A DNA stretch of 64,000 nucleotides, from assembly GCA_947646735.1 (NCBI GenBank), contig CANTFK010000983.1, positions 124,001 to 188,000 on the forward strand, read 5' to 3'. A program made the translations under genes and the position numbers. This DNA is from Peronospora farinosa (lineage: Eukaryota > Oomycota > Peronosporomycetes > Peronosporales > Peronosporaceae). The notes beneath the pieces are model-generated. The model was not told the DNA's origin and searched no databases. It saw nothing but the letters and a program-made list of their open reading frames with translations. This document shows, in pieces, positions 45,521-56,983 of the stretch; the stretch's first letter is position 1; each line of letters starts with the position of its first letter.

Positions 45521-46379
45521 TTACTTGGTGATATAGTATAGCTTAGCCCTTTCGACATCCTCCACAGGACACTCCTCCAGTTCCACCGTGGCATCCGCGA
45601 CGCTTTGCGCGGGCAGTTTGACCTCTTTGAACTTAAGCCCTGAGTCGATAATCTGTTTCTGTACGACGTCGTGTGTCACATCAGCTCGAGGGATATGACA
45701 CAAGACGAACACTCGCTCAGTATTATCCAGCATCAGCACTTGCGTAACAGTATCAAAGAGCAGCGGTAGTAGTTCGCTCTTGTAGAGCACATCACCAGCC
45801 AACACAACGTCGACATCCGTTAACGCATCCGGGAATTCGTCCAGCAAGGTCTGTGTCGATGGCTCATCGCCCCAAAACAGCGAGCGTGCCGTCACGACAT
45901 CTTCCACCATGTTCACATGCACATTTTTAGCCAGTAGCTCCACTACTTGCTCGTCGCCATCCGTAGCCAGACATTTCACAGCACCGAGCTTAGACGACAC
46001 GATGCTACAGATACCAGTGCCAGCTCCAAGTTCCAGTACACGCTTGCCTTGCACAAGCTCCGGATGATGCCACAAATACTGCAACAGCAACGTCAACATT
46101 GTTAGCAGTTTCAACACCTCCTCGAATAGTATTGTACTTGTATTATACTCGTGAGAGGAAGTGAGAGCCTGTCCAGAGGCGTGTGCCCGAGATCTCTGTC
46201 ACGTTGGCATCCATTTCTGCCAGCATGAAGAGCGAAGCAGCCACCGGCAGCTCTTCCATCTGTAAAACTTGCACCTTTAGGTCACCCACGACGACGCACT
46301 TTGTCTCGTACTCTACACATGCTCGCCAATCAGCTTCATCCGACAAGGTCCGAACCTTTGGAGTTGATCTCTTCGTCAT
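45521..46379 (-). CDS. METTL21/FAM86-like protein methyltransferase (Methyltransf_16)
   Basis: Minus-strand exons 46379-46149 and 46078-45521 join to 262 residues. This seven-beta-strand family methylates lysines on chaperones and elongation factors with S-adenosylmethionine. Motif I is KRVLELGAGTGICSIVSSKLGA, motif post-I CLATDGDE, then VVLAGDVLYKSELLPLLFDTV, where D-V-L-Y stands at the (D/E)xxY position of the family. The upstream RLWTGSHFL matches the LW.G...L motif ahead of motif I. The specific substrate cannot be told. It converges with GNL1 (123 bases between stops). The first ATG in frame is at 46379. Confidence 0.87.
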
Positions 46380-46536
46380 AGAAGATGAGCTCTTCAACCA
46401 GTCAAAAAACTGACCCAAATGTATCCATATCAAGATGGCTACACATTTGCCATGTAGGACTTGAATTGATTACTGACGTGATTTGATTACCATGTAGCAT
46501 CCAAAAAGAGCTATTGATGTCTCACTTGGTAACAGT

Positions 46537-48293
46537 CTAGGGCTTGTCGCTTTTGATTGCCACAACAAGCATTTGTTCGAGTACAAGGAGAAAATCGATA
46601 GGGTGGACGGCGACATAGCACGCCTTTTTCGATCTCACCACGTTGTTCATTGAACTCGCTGGGCTTGAACGTATAAGAGATATCAACACGTTCACATGCC
46701 TTCTACATGACGATCTCCAGCCGTGGCGGCTGCTGGAAACAACCATCACGTGTCATGACGTTTCTTATCCAGAACAACGTCTTGCCTTGCGTTGATGCCA
46801 CCTTCAAGAAGAGCATGCAGATTATAAGCGTGATGACACCTCTTCTCGAATCCCTAATGAGCGTATACCTTTGCATCTTTCTCGACATCGAGTCCGTCGA
46901 TGTACTGCGTCACCAAACTTGAAAGTTCTGCACGACTTTGTGGGCACTCTAGCCAGTCAAAACGTGCTTCCGATAGATGGAACCAACTCGGAAGAATGCA
47001 ACCGTGGTCAATAAGCACCATTGTGTACGGCTTCTTCTCACCCATGAGAAGAATACTGCCTGGATGTCTGTCCGTATTGAAGACGCGTACGTCCAAAAGC
47101 GCAATATGGTGCACTTGCTCCACAGAGACGAATTCGCGCGCTTTGTCGAGGTCAAAGGGCATGCCAAAGCTTTCCATACTTCCAATGGAGCTTGTCATGA
47201 AACGTTGCACATCACCTTGTTTTTCTCGCCCCATATTTGCTAGTCGCAGTCGAGCCACTGCTGTTGGCGGCACACCACAGAATCCATTGCTGCGATAATC
47301 GAGCACGTACGCTACCTCCTCGCGAACAGCCTCATCACCAGCGTAAAGTCTTTCACGCACGATTTTTTCCTCTTCTGTAGGCTTAACGCAACCTTCCGGC
47401 TACTGGATTAAGATTGCATTGCATACACACCACCTTCTCCTTCACTTATCGGGTCAGCGATACCATCGGCCGTGGCGCTCAGTTTCGCCACATTCCAAAG
47501 CATGTTCCGGCGTATGCCCGATCCCGAGACCAGACGTTGCAGTCTCAGCTTTGCGATAAAGCCGTCCTTACCGTGTTGAGCCAGCTCATGGACATCGACA
47601 TACACGTCTTCAGCCGTGTTGTCACTTAGTACTCTCATATAAGGAGGAGCTAGACACTGCACTCGGTTGCGTTGTGTGAGCGTCAACATTGGCACGAAAC
47701 TCGCAAAGTCCTGATAAGCGACGCACGCTTGACAATGCTAAGTGGCGGTTCAGACACTGGCTGAGGTGCTTTCAACGGCGTTAATCAAGCTGAGTGGATT
47801 GCTGGCGTTGGTCGCAAACTGGACAGCGCCAGCTTCTTGATTGAGCTGCTGAGATCGTGCCCGTTGTTGGCTCCATCTATAGTTGTTTTGCAAGGGCTCG
47901 AGCTGTATCCTGCTGACAACATACATATCTTCTCGTCCTGTGGTTGATCATTCTGCTCCTGTGTAGCAGCTGCAACGACGCTGTGAAGAGAGCCTTGAAT
48001 CTCATCCAAATTGAATCTACTAGTGCATAGCTGCTGAGACTCGCCCTATATACTACTTCCTGTACAACTCGTCTAGACTAAAGCTGGCACACGAGAATTC
48101 TTCTTGAATATCGTGGTATCGTGGGATTCAAGTGCGAGAGCAGTGCTTGGCGCCAGAGTGAGCATGGGTCTCGTGCGCCTTCTTTCCCCGTACTCATCTG
48201 CGAATCATAGACAACGTGTAGCATGTGTTGCGACATCTTCTTAAACTCCGTCAGAGTAATGCCTTTGCTACGACACGCTGGAATAGTCACCAT
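46537..48293 (-). pseudogene. Type II/gamma-like phosphatidylinositol 4-kinase, broken by frameshifts and stops
   Basis: Parts of one kinase lie in order on the minus strand but in different frames: 48293-48078 (TLTEFKKMSQHMLHVVYDS), 48009-47785 (NLDEIQGSLHSVV), 47695-47408 (LSATADGIADPISEGEGGVYAM, the glycine-loop region), 47360-46854 (EVAYVLDYRSNGFCGVPPTAVARL, LLDVRVFNTDRHPGSILL with catalytic DRH, MVLIDHGCILPSWF with the DHG metal motif), then 46888-46703 (LFLKVASTQGKTLF.IRNVMTRDG) and a tail ending about 46537 (FLLVLEQMLVVAI). Between GGVYAM and the next segment a stop and a frame change occur within about 30 bases, too short for an intron. I call this a pseudogene; sequencing error in several places is the alternative. 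Confidence 0.62.
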
Positions 48294-48956
48294 GACAGAC
48301 TGAGCTCTATGCCGAACTGCCTTTCCACCCGTCAACTAAAATTTCACGCTAGACACGACGATGAAACGGCTGATAACACGAACATAATAGCACACAGGAA
48401 GACGTTGGCTTCCTGCTAGAAACTTGAGCTTGATAAGTTGAGAAGTGGGGCGCTTACTAGAAGAAAGAAGAGAGCTCGTTCATATAGTTACATGATGTTG
48501 TTGTGGACCAACGCACGACAATACACAAAACCGACAAGAACTAGAAGCACGGTGGCACTAAATTACTGCAGCTATCGATCGAATTACTCGTTACTGCACT
48601 GCATAGAACAGTAAACGTCACTGTTTTACTTTTACTTACAAGCAACATCACTTTATATCGTTATTTTTGTTTTGAAGAGCCCGATACTTCAACCGTTTGA
48701 CGTTGAAGTTGACAAGTCTTTTGATTGGCTATGACAAACACGTCCAATTGCCTACGACGTTTTGTGTCATTAGAGAATTCCTCCACAATTTACGCTTTTC
48801 AGTGTACATTCGGTGTCAATCTTACTAACTAGCCCCCACCCCCCCCGTAATTTATTATTTTACGTCACTGAAGCGACAATTGGACGCTAAAACGAGGGTT
48901 TTATCGCCACTTGCGACGGACAGGAAGCCAAGCCTGACGACGTCGTCGTCGTCTCT
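48294..48956. other. Intergenic region between the PI4K remnant and UVRAG
   Basis: About 660 bases between divergent genes. There is a C-rich run (gcccccacccccccc) at 48832-48846 just upstream of the UVRAG start. No gene is recognised. Confidence 0.5.
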
Positions 48957-50817
48957 ATGATGACACCGTCCAGTATTGCCGGCAGCTTTGGTGGAGCCAT
49001 TAACATGACCGCCAGTAGCATCGCACCCACGTGGACCACGCAGCCACCTCCGGGGCGTTCGACTACTGTCACATTGCAGCAACTTAGTGGCTTTAGTATG
49101 CGCAACTTATCGATTTATGGCACCAGTGGCGACTCTTTACTCAATGTTTACTTCAAATTAGGTACACAGACACTTGAGATGATGTCGTACTTAGTATTCC
49201 TTTATAAGCTCCTACTAATTGCTACTTGTCTCCTTCTTTTGTGTCTCCAGTGGTGGACGGTTGTGTCGTTTACGAGAGTGAAATCGCGCGGAATACGCTG
49301 AATCCAGTATGGGTGCCGTTTCAGTCCGAGGACGACAGTAGTGGCGATGGATTGGCAGGAGTAGAGACGTTGCTGAGCGGCACAAGGTTTGAGATTGTCG
49401 TAGTGCGTGTACACGACCGGAAAGCCGTAAAAAGGCCACGACGCAAGTCGCGTGCTACAAGTGATCGCTTGTCCTTTGAAGACAATCAGCCTATGAACAA
49501 TTCGCGGTCTTTTCATGACGCAACAAATAGTTTTGATGATGTGGATGAGTTGGGACCAAATGACGGAATCACGGACTTTGATACGTCGACTTGGACTGGC
49601 ACTGGCAGTGGCAATGAAAATGATATAAAAGTATTTGGAGAAGATATTTTGAATCTCAGCTTTGGAGTACGAGAGCTTGAGCCGCTGCCTGTAGCACTCA
49701 CAGATTTAACGAATCTGCCATTAAACACTTGCTTGTTTGAGTTTTCAAGCCACACGTACGTGCATCGTGAAGTGCTTGAACTTTTATACGAAAAAGGTGT
49801 CATTGCAGTTAAACACTCGAGGAGGAAAGGTTCAGCTATACCGTTAAAGGACTACAGTTTACATGGAGGTGTGGATGCGCTAGAACAGATTTTGACGACC
49901 AAACAGAAGATTACTGAACTGACAATAACGAACGCAGACCTAAAGGAACGGATCCGGAATAGGTTGCTGCACTCTCAGCAACGGATTACGCGCGAGCAGC
50001 AGCGCACGACGCTAGAAGAGCGCGTTCGCGTTGCACGAGCGCGAGTGGCAGAAAAGCAGCACGCGTTGGCGCGGCTTAAAGCCGTGATGGAGGACGAGCG
50101 CAGGACGTTTGAGACAGATATTCATATTGCGAAGGCACTTGTGAGCACAATGCAAATGACCATGCGTTACAAGGAGGAACGTCAGAGCATCCTTGAACGT
50201 CGATGCGAGGTGTTGCGCGCTGCGCACAAAATTCGTTCTCGACAGGCGATGCTTGTGAAGCAGCTCGGCACTGTGTACCCCATCGAGTATGTTGGTGCTG
50301 GCGAGTACAGCATCCGTGGGATTCGCATCGCCAACTCAGATCTCACTGGCGGTGGCAGAGCTGATGAAGAAATGATTTCTACAGCTTTGGGATACATTGC
50401 GCATCTCGTGTTCATGCTTAGTAAGTATTTGCAAGTGAACCTCCGATATCGTGTGGTGCCGTACTCGTCGCGCTCTTTCCTCAAGGATGAGATTAACGAC
50501 CCTCAGGGCGAGTATCCGTTGTACAAGAGAGGCGTTGAAAAGGATCGCCATGAGAAGGCAATTCGTTTTCTTCGCAAAGATGTGGAGCAGGTACGATTCT
50601 TTGGTTTTTTACTGTAAGGTCCGTGCAGATGTCTAACGCTGCTGTGTGCATGTCTGAACTACAGCTTCTGTTTGCACGAAGTTTAGATCCCACACTGGAG
50701 GCACCTATTCTCGCTCGACTAAAGGAGCTCACAGATGCCGAGAGCGCATGGCTTGCGATCGATCGAAATGCAAGCAGTATGAACGGCTGTGACACGGGTG
50801 CCATTGTGCCCAGGTAG
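48957..50817 (+). CDS. UVRAG/Vps38-like subunit of the class III PI3-kinase complex
   Basis: Exons 48957-49161, 49251-50590 and 50665-50817 join to 565 residues. UVRAG/Vps38 binds Beclin-1/Vps30 in the Vps34 complex II that makes PI3P on endosomes. A C2-like N-terminal part (LLNVYFKL ... ARNTLNPVWVPF, SGTRFEIVVVRVHDRKA) is followed by coiled-coil (about residues 290-380: TTLEERVRVARARVAEKQHA) and the conserved C-terminal region: EYVGAGEYSIRGIRIAN, ALGYIAHLVFMLSKYLQVNL, RYRVVPYSSRSFLKDEIND, and YPLYKRGVEKDRHEKAIRFLRKDVEQLL. The last block is the clearest UVRAG signature. A FYVE protein nearby (57.6 kb) would read out PI3P, but the two are not adjacent. Confidence 0.9.
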
Positions 50818-50966
50818 ATTATTTTTTGCAAACAGTATGTGCAAAGAAGCCCGAGGCTGACAAGGATCGGGAAATTGACCACTCGAAGAATAGTGGGCGT
50901 AGTACTAGTTAGAAGTTCATTCATTTATTGTTCAATTCTCTGCACGATGAACGACGACACGACACG

Positions 50967-51890
50967 TTACAGCTTTGAGCTGGCAGCATTGTTCGGGTAG
51001 TGAGTCCGGTACCAGTGGTGCGCGATGTCCTCGCGTTTGCAAATCCAAATGTCTTGGAAGCTCTGGACGTAGTCCAAGAAACGTAGTAGTCCAGCAATAC
51101 GTCCAGGATGTCCCACGATACGACAATGCAATCTCACTGACATCATTTTTGGTTGTCCAGCTCGTCCTTCCTCGAGCAAAATATCAAAAGCGTCCTTCAA
51201 GTACGTGAAGAACTGGTCACTACAGTTGAATCCTTGAGCAGCTACAAACTTCATATCATTATTGTTAAGTGTATAAGGGATCACAAGATGTGGACGACCA
51301 AAGTGGGTATTCCAATATGGCAAGTCATCATTGTAAGCATCAGCGTCATAGAGAAACCCTCTTTCCTCGACCACCAGTTGTCGGGTCTTGACATTTGGTA
51401 TGCCTTGATAAATACCCACTGGTCGTGCACCTAATAGTTTCTCATGAACGGCAACAGTTTTCCAAAGATGGTCACGTTCTGTAGCTTCATTGACATTTTG
51501 ATAGTCAATCCAGCGATATCCATGACTTGTAACTTCCCATCCAGCGTCTTTCATGGCTATTGCTGCCTCTGGATTCTTCTCAAGTGCAAGACCAACAGCA
51601 TAAACGGTCAGTGGAAGGTTTCGCGTCGTAAAGACACGATAAAGTCGCCAAAAACCTGCACGACTGCCGTATTCGTATAACGATTCCATATTCAAATGAC
51701 GCTCGTTTAAATACGGGACAGCACCTACAATATCCGACACTAGATGTTCCGATGCTGCATCGCCATTCAACACACAGTTTTCGCCTCCTTCTTCATAATT
51801 AAGTACGAATTGAAGTGCTAGTTTCTTGTTATCCGGCCACTTGGGGTCAAAGCCATGTCCACCATAACCCACCAAATCTCGATCTACCAT
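50967..51890 (-). CDS. PuuE-type allantoinase (polysaccharide-deacetylase superfamily)
   Basis: A single minus-strand exon of 307 residues starting MVDRDLVGYGGHGFDPKWPD. This cofactor-independent allantoinase type, best known from bacteria and fungi, hydrolyses allantoin to allantoate in purine breakdown. Family motifs: ALQFVLNYEEGGENCVLNGD, YEYGSRAGFWRLYRVF, AGWEVTSHGYRWIDYQ, IYQGIPNVKTRQLVVEERGF, YDADAYNDDLPYW, and RLHCRIVGHPGRIAGLLRFLDYV. The upstream frame to 51989 has no ATG, so the start is 51890. In PuuE the third motif usually reads GRPGR; here it is GHPGR. The gene is divergent from PSMA6. Confidence 0.9.
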   Translation of the reverse strand: MVDRDLVGYGGHGFDPKWPDNKKLALQFVLNYEEGGENCVLNGDAASEHLVSDIVGAVPYLNERHLNMESLYEYGSRAGFWRLYRVFTTRNLPLTVYAVGLALEKNPEAAIAMKDAGWEVTSHGYRWIDYQNVNEATERDHLWKTVAVHEKLLGARPVGIYQGIPNVKTRQLVVEERGFLYDADAYNDDLPYWNTHFGRPHLVIPYTLNNNDMKFVAAQGFNCSDQFFTYLKDAFDILLEEGRAGQPKMMSVRLHCRIVGHPGRIAGLLRFLDYVQSFQDIWICKREDIAHHWYRTHYPNNAASSKL

Positions 51891-52066
51891 ACTGTATCCC
51901 TCTAACGTTGCAAATAGAGTTATAGGGTACGCTATAATACCGCTGAAGTAACACAACAATATGCGTCGTACTTTATTGAAAAAAACCAAGATACCTTAGT
52001 TATTTTGGATCGTAAAAGGGGGAAGATCAGACATTCCGAGCAGCTCCATTTAGTCAATTAAACGTC
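51891..52066. promoter_or_regulatory. Divergent promoter region of the allantoinase and proteasome alpha-6 genes
   Basis: Only 176 bases separate the two start codons, so it must hold both 5' UTRs and core promoters. The call is by position only. Confidence 0.4.
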
Positions 52067-53052
52067 ATGCCTGGAGACGGATACGACCGTCATATCACCA
52101 TCTTCTCACCCGAGGGACGACTCTATCAAATCGGTACGATATATCGTCATGAAAGTAAACTATTCGAAGCCATAGACAACAAAACACACTGTAACACTTC
52201 TCGCTCGTTCCTTTTGTCTAGAATATGCCTTCCGTGCAGCAAAGGAATCGACCCTCACGTCTGTAGCTGTCCGTGGCAAAGATAGTGCCGTCTTTGTCAC
52301 GCAGAAGAAAGTCCAGGTACAGTCAGTTCCAAAAAAACGAGTAAAAAACCCTTCAAAAAAACCACAATCGTGTTTAAGCGTTTTCTTGGTTTTTTACTCC
52401 TCTCTTTTTGTGTAGGACAAACTGATTGAGCCTGATTCCGTCACCAATGTGTTTCAAATTACGCCTGAAATTGGCTGTTTAATGACGGGTCTTTATGGTG
52501 AGTACGAAGACAATGAGGGTCTAATTTGTTGTGGCTATTGTGCCCTAATTTTTTCTTGTTATTGTAGCTGATTCCAAGGCACAAGTGCAGCGTCTACGCT
52601 TTGAAGCCCATGAGTTTGAGAATAAATTTGGTTACAAGATTCCGTGCCATGTCCTGGCCAAACGCATCGCTGACGTGGCGCAGGTGTACACACAACACGC
52701 TTCGATGCGTGCGTTTGGTGTCGTCACGATGCTCATCAGTGTGGATGAGGAAAAAGGACCTCAGCTGTTTAAAATTGATCCAGCTGGTCACTTTTGGGGC
52801 TACAAGGCCACGGCAGCAGGTGTCAAGGAACAGGAGGCGCAGAATTATCTGGAAAAGAAGATTAAGGCCAGTTCGACGATGGACTATGACTTGACGCTAC
52901 ATACGGCCATTACGTGTCTCCAATCGATCTTGTCGGCGGATTTCCGCCCCAATGAGATCGAAGTTGGTGTTGTGCTGCAAGGCCAGCGGTTCCGTAAGCT
53001 GACGGAGGACGAGATCGAAGTCCACTTGACTTCCATCAGCGAGCGTGATTAG
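52067..53052 (+). CDS. 20S proteasome subunit alpha type 6 (PSMA6/alpha1)
   Basis: Exons 52067-52133, 52222-52316, 52416-52497 and 52568-53052 join to 242 residues, normal for alpha subunits. It starts with the alpha-type signature [25 protein letters not shown], then [48 protein letters not shown], and [51 protein letters not shown] fits the alpha-6 (iota) member. Alpha subunits are not proteolytic; they form the outer gate ring. Four exons with short introns. The C-terminus ends SISERD. Confidence 0.96.
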
Positions 53053-53482
53053 TTCTGAAGCTTTTGCTCGCTGGAATGGTGCTAGTACAGGCACAATGAA
53101 AAAGTAAACAAGTGGAAAACAGTGTGGCAGATGAGCGGTACCGTGTTGACGTCTTGTGCCATAACTCTTTGGGATGCTCATTATGTTTGGTAGCAGATTG
53201 CAAAACGTTGTGGTGTGTGTATCCCGTTTAGCTGCTGGACAACATCACGGCTCTGGAGTCCACATTGTGACTCGTTTTGCACCACCGTGTATAAGTGCTT
53301 ACAAAACAAACAATCATCATCCTCAGCCGAGTGGTGATGCTTGCTCACGTGCATGTGTGTAGCTTATTTTCTTGCTTTGACCAAGTACGCCGCTTTGCCA
53401 ATTTTGTCCCGTGGTAAAATTTGTGCGTTTAGATGTATGTATAACATGCAGACTTTCTGGATTGACGTGTTCCCCGTTCTAC
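53053..53482. other. Convergent intergenic region, PSMA6 / kinesin-14
   Basis: About 430 bases of presumed 3' UTRs. A 62-codon frame at 53174-53362 has no recognised homology. Confidence 0.45.
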
Positions 53483-56400
53483 CTACAGCAACCTCTTCAG
53501 TGCACCTGGTGTGAGCGTGCTTCGTCGAGAATCACAAGGGGGCGAGCTTTTGATACTGCCACGTTTAAAATCTCCAGGTCCCAGTGATTGACGCCTTGTC
53601 GAATTAATCTGCCGCACAGGAGCACCAAGCTCGCACTGACTCACCTTTTGTGCAAAGCGCATGCTACACAACGACTCATCGATGGACGCATATGTCGGTG
53701 ACAAATTAGCCATCATTAGCGTCTTGCCGTTGCCCGAGAGTGCAGGCTGCAATGCGTACGTGAGCTTGCTGTTGCGATACGGGACATGATGAGACTTCTT
53801 GGCAAGAGCCTGGAACACGTCAGCCAGAGCGCTCAAACTCTTATTGATCGCTTGTGCCTCTTTCAAACGGCTACCCGTGGCATTCGATCGACTCAGCCGC
53901 TCACTGCCGGCGAGATCCACTAGGCTTAGACTTCCTTCAACCTCGGTATTTTGTGACTCATTGTACCCTTGAATCGATAGCGCGAAAATACTGTGGCTAC
54001 GAGACGAGTGTGCGTTCATGTCTGTGCGATCGACAGAACGGTTGCAAGCTGCCAAGTTGACAATTTCATCGATCTGCTCTCCTGCCTGGTCGAAATCGAT
54101 TAAGACCTCTGTCAGCCCTTCCACGTAATTCCTCCCGCGATTATCAGTCCGGATGTTGTGCTTCGTATCGTTGCTATTCTCCAAAGTGAGCAAGTCACAA
54201 ATGCTTTCATTGTAAATTTCGTAGAACTTCACCTTTAGTGCGAAATTCCATCCCATCGATGTCAGCTCTTTGCAGCAATTGATGATTAAATCAATCGAGC
54301 GTGGAATGATACCGCGCATCTGCGCCTTTCCACTTCCTTGCATAGTGTGCGTCTTTCCAGACCCCGTTTGGCCATAAGCAAAAATGCACACGTTGTAGCC
54401 GTCCATGGCCGACTGGATAAAGTCCGATACATCCTTGAACACAAATTCCTGCGAGTCCGACTGACCGTAAATCTTGTCAAATGCAAAGGAATGTGGGTTC
54501 CCAACGTTTGTCCTAATCGTGGAGGAAAAAGTATCGCACACGATGGCCGACTGTGGATTCTCAGCCAACGCTTCCCCACCATCAGAGCGCAAAAACGGAC
54601 GCAGCCTCACGTGCACGCGAATGTTACCGCGCAGCTCTTGAATAGTGTTGTGCAATTTGCGGCGCATTATCTCACCCTCAGCGATTTTCATCTCTAGCTC
54701 GGCGATAAAATCTGACTTCTCGGTGAGCTCCTGTCGCGCCTCCAACAAATCGTCCGTCAGTTCCTGAATACGTTGAATCGTCTCTGTATCATCAGCATGG
54801 GGCGTAGGAGTATCAAAATTCGACCTACTGACAACACTGCTGCTGCCATACGATGGTCTCTGTGTGCCAGGTTCAGTTTTGCGCATCAGCCTGTTCTGAT
54901 CCTGCAAGAGTTTCATTTCGCCCGCAAGAGATACGTTTCGCTTTTCATAACGAGCCTGCAGTTCCTCCATCTTTGCTTCATACATCGTCTGCAGAGCCAC
55001 CATTTGTGCATACAGCGCTGTGTTTTCCACGGTCAACTGCTCCACGTTCACCTGGAATTTCTCCCGACGATTCTTTTCGTCTTCGAACTTCGCTTCCACA
55101 GCAACTAACTTGTCTTGTAACAAGTTCTTTTCCGCTACCATAGATTTTGACGCACGAACGCGATCGCCATTTTCGGTTTTCAGACTCGATGCCTTCGATT
55201 TCATGATCGCGATTGCTTCGCTTAGGTGTGCAATCTTTTTGTTCGCCTGAGACAGATCCTCCGTCAGATTGCGGTTCTGCCGAGACAGGTCAGTTGTTTT
55301 CTCCCAGAAGCTATGGGCACTAACTGATCGGTCATCGTCATCGTCATCCATTTGCTGTTTAAAGAAATCCCGTTCCGAGCAAGCAGCATCTAGATCCAGC
55401 TCCAACTGCCGCACCTTCTGGTTTAGACTAATGTTTAGCTCTTCAACGGCCTTCAACTCATCGTCCTTGCCATGTAAAGTCTCAGTAACCAAACGCGAGC
55501 TAGAGAGTACCGATGCCGATGATCGCTCGCGTTCCTGAGATAATGCCTGTTCATGTTCCATGAGCTGCTCGGCAAAACGCATTTTCCACTTTTCTTCAAT
55601 CTTATCTGTGGCCTTTTTCAAGATTGTACGCACGTAAGCCGACAGTGGCGAGTCTTCCTGCATCGCTTGCTGAATTTCTTGACGCTGTCGATCAGCCTCT
55701 TCACTCGACACTCTTGGGAAAATGTTTTGTGAAGAAGTAGTAGAAGCGGTCTCCGAGTCGGATGTTGGATGATATGACCTGGACGATGGCCCATCCCCGT
55801 CCTCTAGCTCCAACCCCGAGACCAATCCTTTTGTGTGTTTCACGGGCGACTCTGAGTTGAGCAATTGAGTCAGCCGTTCAATCTCTGCAGCGGACTCGTC
55901 TACATATTCGTTCTGTTCCAGAGTCCTCACCTCAAAAGCCTCGCAACACTTCATCAGACCTTTACTGTGGGCGCTCAATCTACGCAATCCTGCCTTCAAC
56001 AGCTTGATCTCTTCTTGTCGAGTCTTCATGCTTGCTGTATTCGGCGTTGAATTCGTCGACGCCGAAGACAAGTACGTCAGCAGTTCGTGCACCCCTTTCT
56101 CCGTCAGCTCGTGATCCTCTTTCAAGGCCATCACCATCTCCTCATTCAGCGTAAACTCTTCTGGAAGCGTTGTCAAAGACGGAGCTGTAGCCGGCCAGAC
56201 TTTCTGCGCAGCTGGCGACGACTTGGTACGTGCTGATGACGCTATGCCAGCATTACTGCGTATATTGATTCCAGTCATCCTAGACGACGATGTCCTCGAT
56301 GACGTTGCAGATCTAAACGACATCGACGTTGCCGACGACGACATCGACGAGCACGACGACTCGGAGCCCAAACTACAGCGTCGGGTATCTTTATTGCTCT

Positions 56401-56983
56401 CCACCAGCTCATGTAGTGTCTTTCTCCTCTCCGATGCTGCACTAGCCGGTGGTTTGTTCCTCGATCTCGACAGTGACGACGATACACTGCTGGCAATACT
56501 GCTCATGCTCATGCTGCTGTTGCTATTTGTTCTTTTAAGTCCACTGATTCCATCAGCCATACGCGTCTTAATAGACGCAGAGTACGCGCGTCGAGTTTCC
56601 AAAGTCGATGGTCGCTTCAATGCACCATCTTCTACCACTGACCGCGGCTCACAATCACTCGCTGTTCCCACACGTTGCACCTTTTTCTCCAATGCACGAG
56701 GTGTTGTCCTCGCTGCCATTCCTAGTCGATTACAAGTCTGCTTGGCGTTTGGTGACACCACAGACGTCCCCGAAAAGACACCAGAACTTGTTCTTCTTCC
56801 AGACAAAGAGGCCTTGGAGATTTTAGTCGGTGTACGTAGTCTTGAGCCAGAATGAATGTACGATGATGAAGTATCCATGGACTTGTCGTCTTCCTTGTCC
56901 TTTGTCTCGACGTAACGCATGGAATTCACTGGATATGGAGAAACTGACTTCAAGGTATCAATCTCGACATTCATTGGGTCCAT
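53483..56983 (-). CDS. Kinesin-14 (C-terminal motor kinesin)
   Basis: A single minus-strand exon of 1166 residues. The motor is at the C-terminus (about residues 785-1120), so this is a minus-end-directed kinesin-14 used in spindle assembly. Motor motifs: ELRGNIRVHVRLRPFLRSDG at the neck, the P-loop AYGQTGSGKTHTM, switch I NAHSSRSHSIFAL, switch II SLVDLAGSERL, and HVPYRNSKLTYALQPAL. The central 350 residues are coiled-coil. The first 270 are Ser/Thr/Arg-rich, low-complexity and basic, a likely microtubule-binding tail. The neck motif is the kinesin-14 mark. After the motor is a short basic tail ending GALKRLL. At 1166 residues it is longer than animal HSET (about 670). Confidence 0.94.
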   Translation of the reverse strand: MDPMNVEIDTLKSVSPYPVNSMRYVETKDKEDDKSMDTSSSYIHSGSRLRTPTKISKASLSGRRTSSGVFSGTSVVSPNAKQTCNRLGMAARTTPRALEKKVQRVGTASDCEPRSVVEDGALKRPSTLETRRAYSASIKTRMADGISGLKRTNSNSSMSMSSIASSVSSSLSRSRNKPPASAASERRKTLHELVESNKDTRRCSLGSESSCSSMSSSATSMSFRSATSSRTSSSRMTGINIRSNAGIASSARTKSSPAAQKVWPATAPSLTTLPEEFTLNEEMVMALKEDHELTEKGVHELLTYLSSASTNSTPNTASMKTRQEEIKLLKAGLRRLSAHSKGLMKCCEAFEVRTLEQNEYVDESAAEIERLTQLLNSESPVKHTKGLVSGLELEDGDGPSSRSYHPTSDSETASTTSSQNIFPRVSSEEADRQRQEIQQAMQEDSPLSAYVRTILKKATDKIEEKWKMRFAEQLMEHEQALSQERERSSASVLSSSRLVTETLHGKDDELKAVEELNISLNQKVRQLELDLDAACSERDFFKQQMDDDDDDRSVSAHSFWEKTTDLSRQNRNLTEDLSQANKKIAHLSEAIAIMKSKASSLKTENGDRVRASKSMVAEKNLLQDKLVAVEAKFEDEKNRREKFQVNVEQLTVENTALYAQMVALQTMYEAKMEELQARYEKRNVSLAGEMKLLQDQNRLMRKTEPGTQRPSYGSSSVVSRSNFDTPTPHADDTETIQRIQELTDDLLEARQELTEKSDFIAELEMKIAEGEIMRRKLHNTIQELRGNIRVHVRLRPFLRSDGGEALAENPQSAIVCDTFSSTIRTNVGNPHSFAFDKIYGQSDSQEFVFKDVSDFIQSAMDGYNVCIFAYGQTGSGKTHTMQGSGKAQMRGIIPRSIDLIINCCKELTSMGWNFALKVKFYEIYNESICDLLTLENSNDTKHNIRTDNRGRNYVEGLTEVLIDFDQAGEQIDEIVNLAACNRSVDRTDMNAHSSRSHSIFALSIQGYNESQNTEVEGSLSLVDLAGSERLSRSNATGSRLKEAQAINKSLSALADVFQALAKKSHHVPYRNSKLTYALQPALSGNGKTLMMANLSPTYASIDESLCSMRFAQKVSQCELGAPVRQINSTRRQSLGPGDFKRGSIKSSPPCDSRRSTLTPGALKRLL

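Noticed and set aside
51891..51989. Hydrophobic N-terminal extension of the allantoinase
   Set aside because: It begins with TTG, not ATG, and the 51890 start matches the family N-terminus.
56223..56855. Plus-strand Asp/Leu-rich frame of 210 codons
   Set aside because: It is antisense to the Ser/Arg-rich tail of kinesin-14 with no independent motif.
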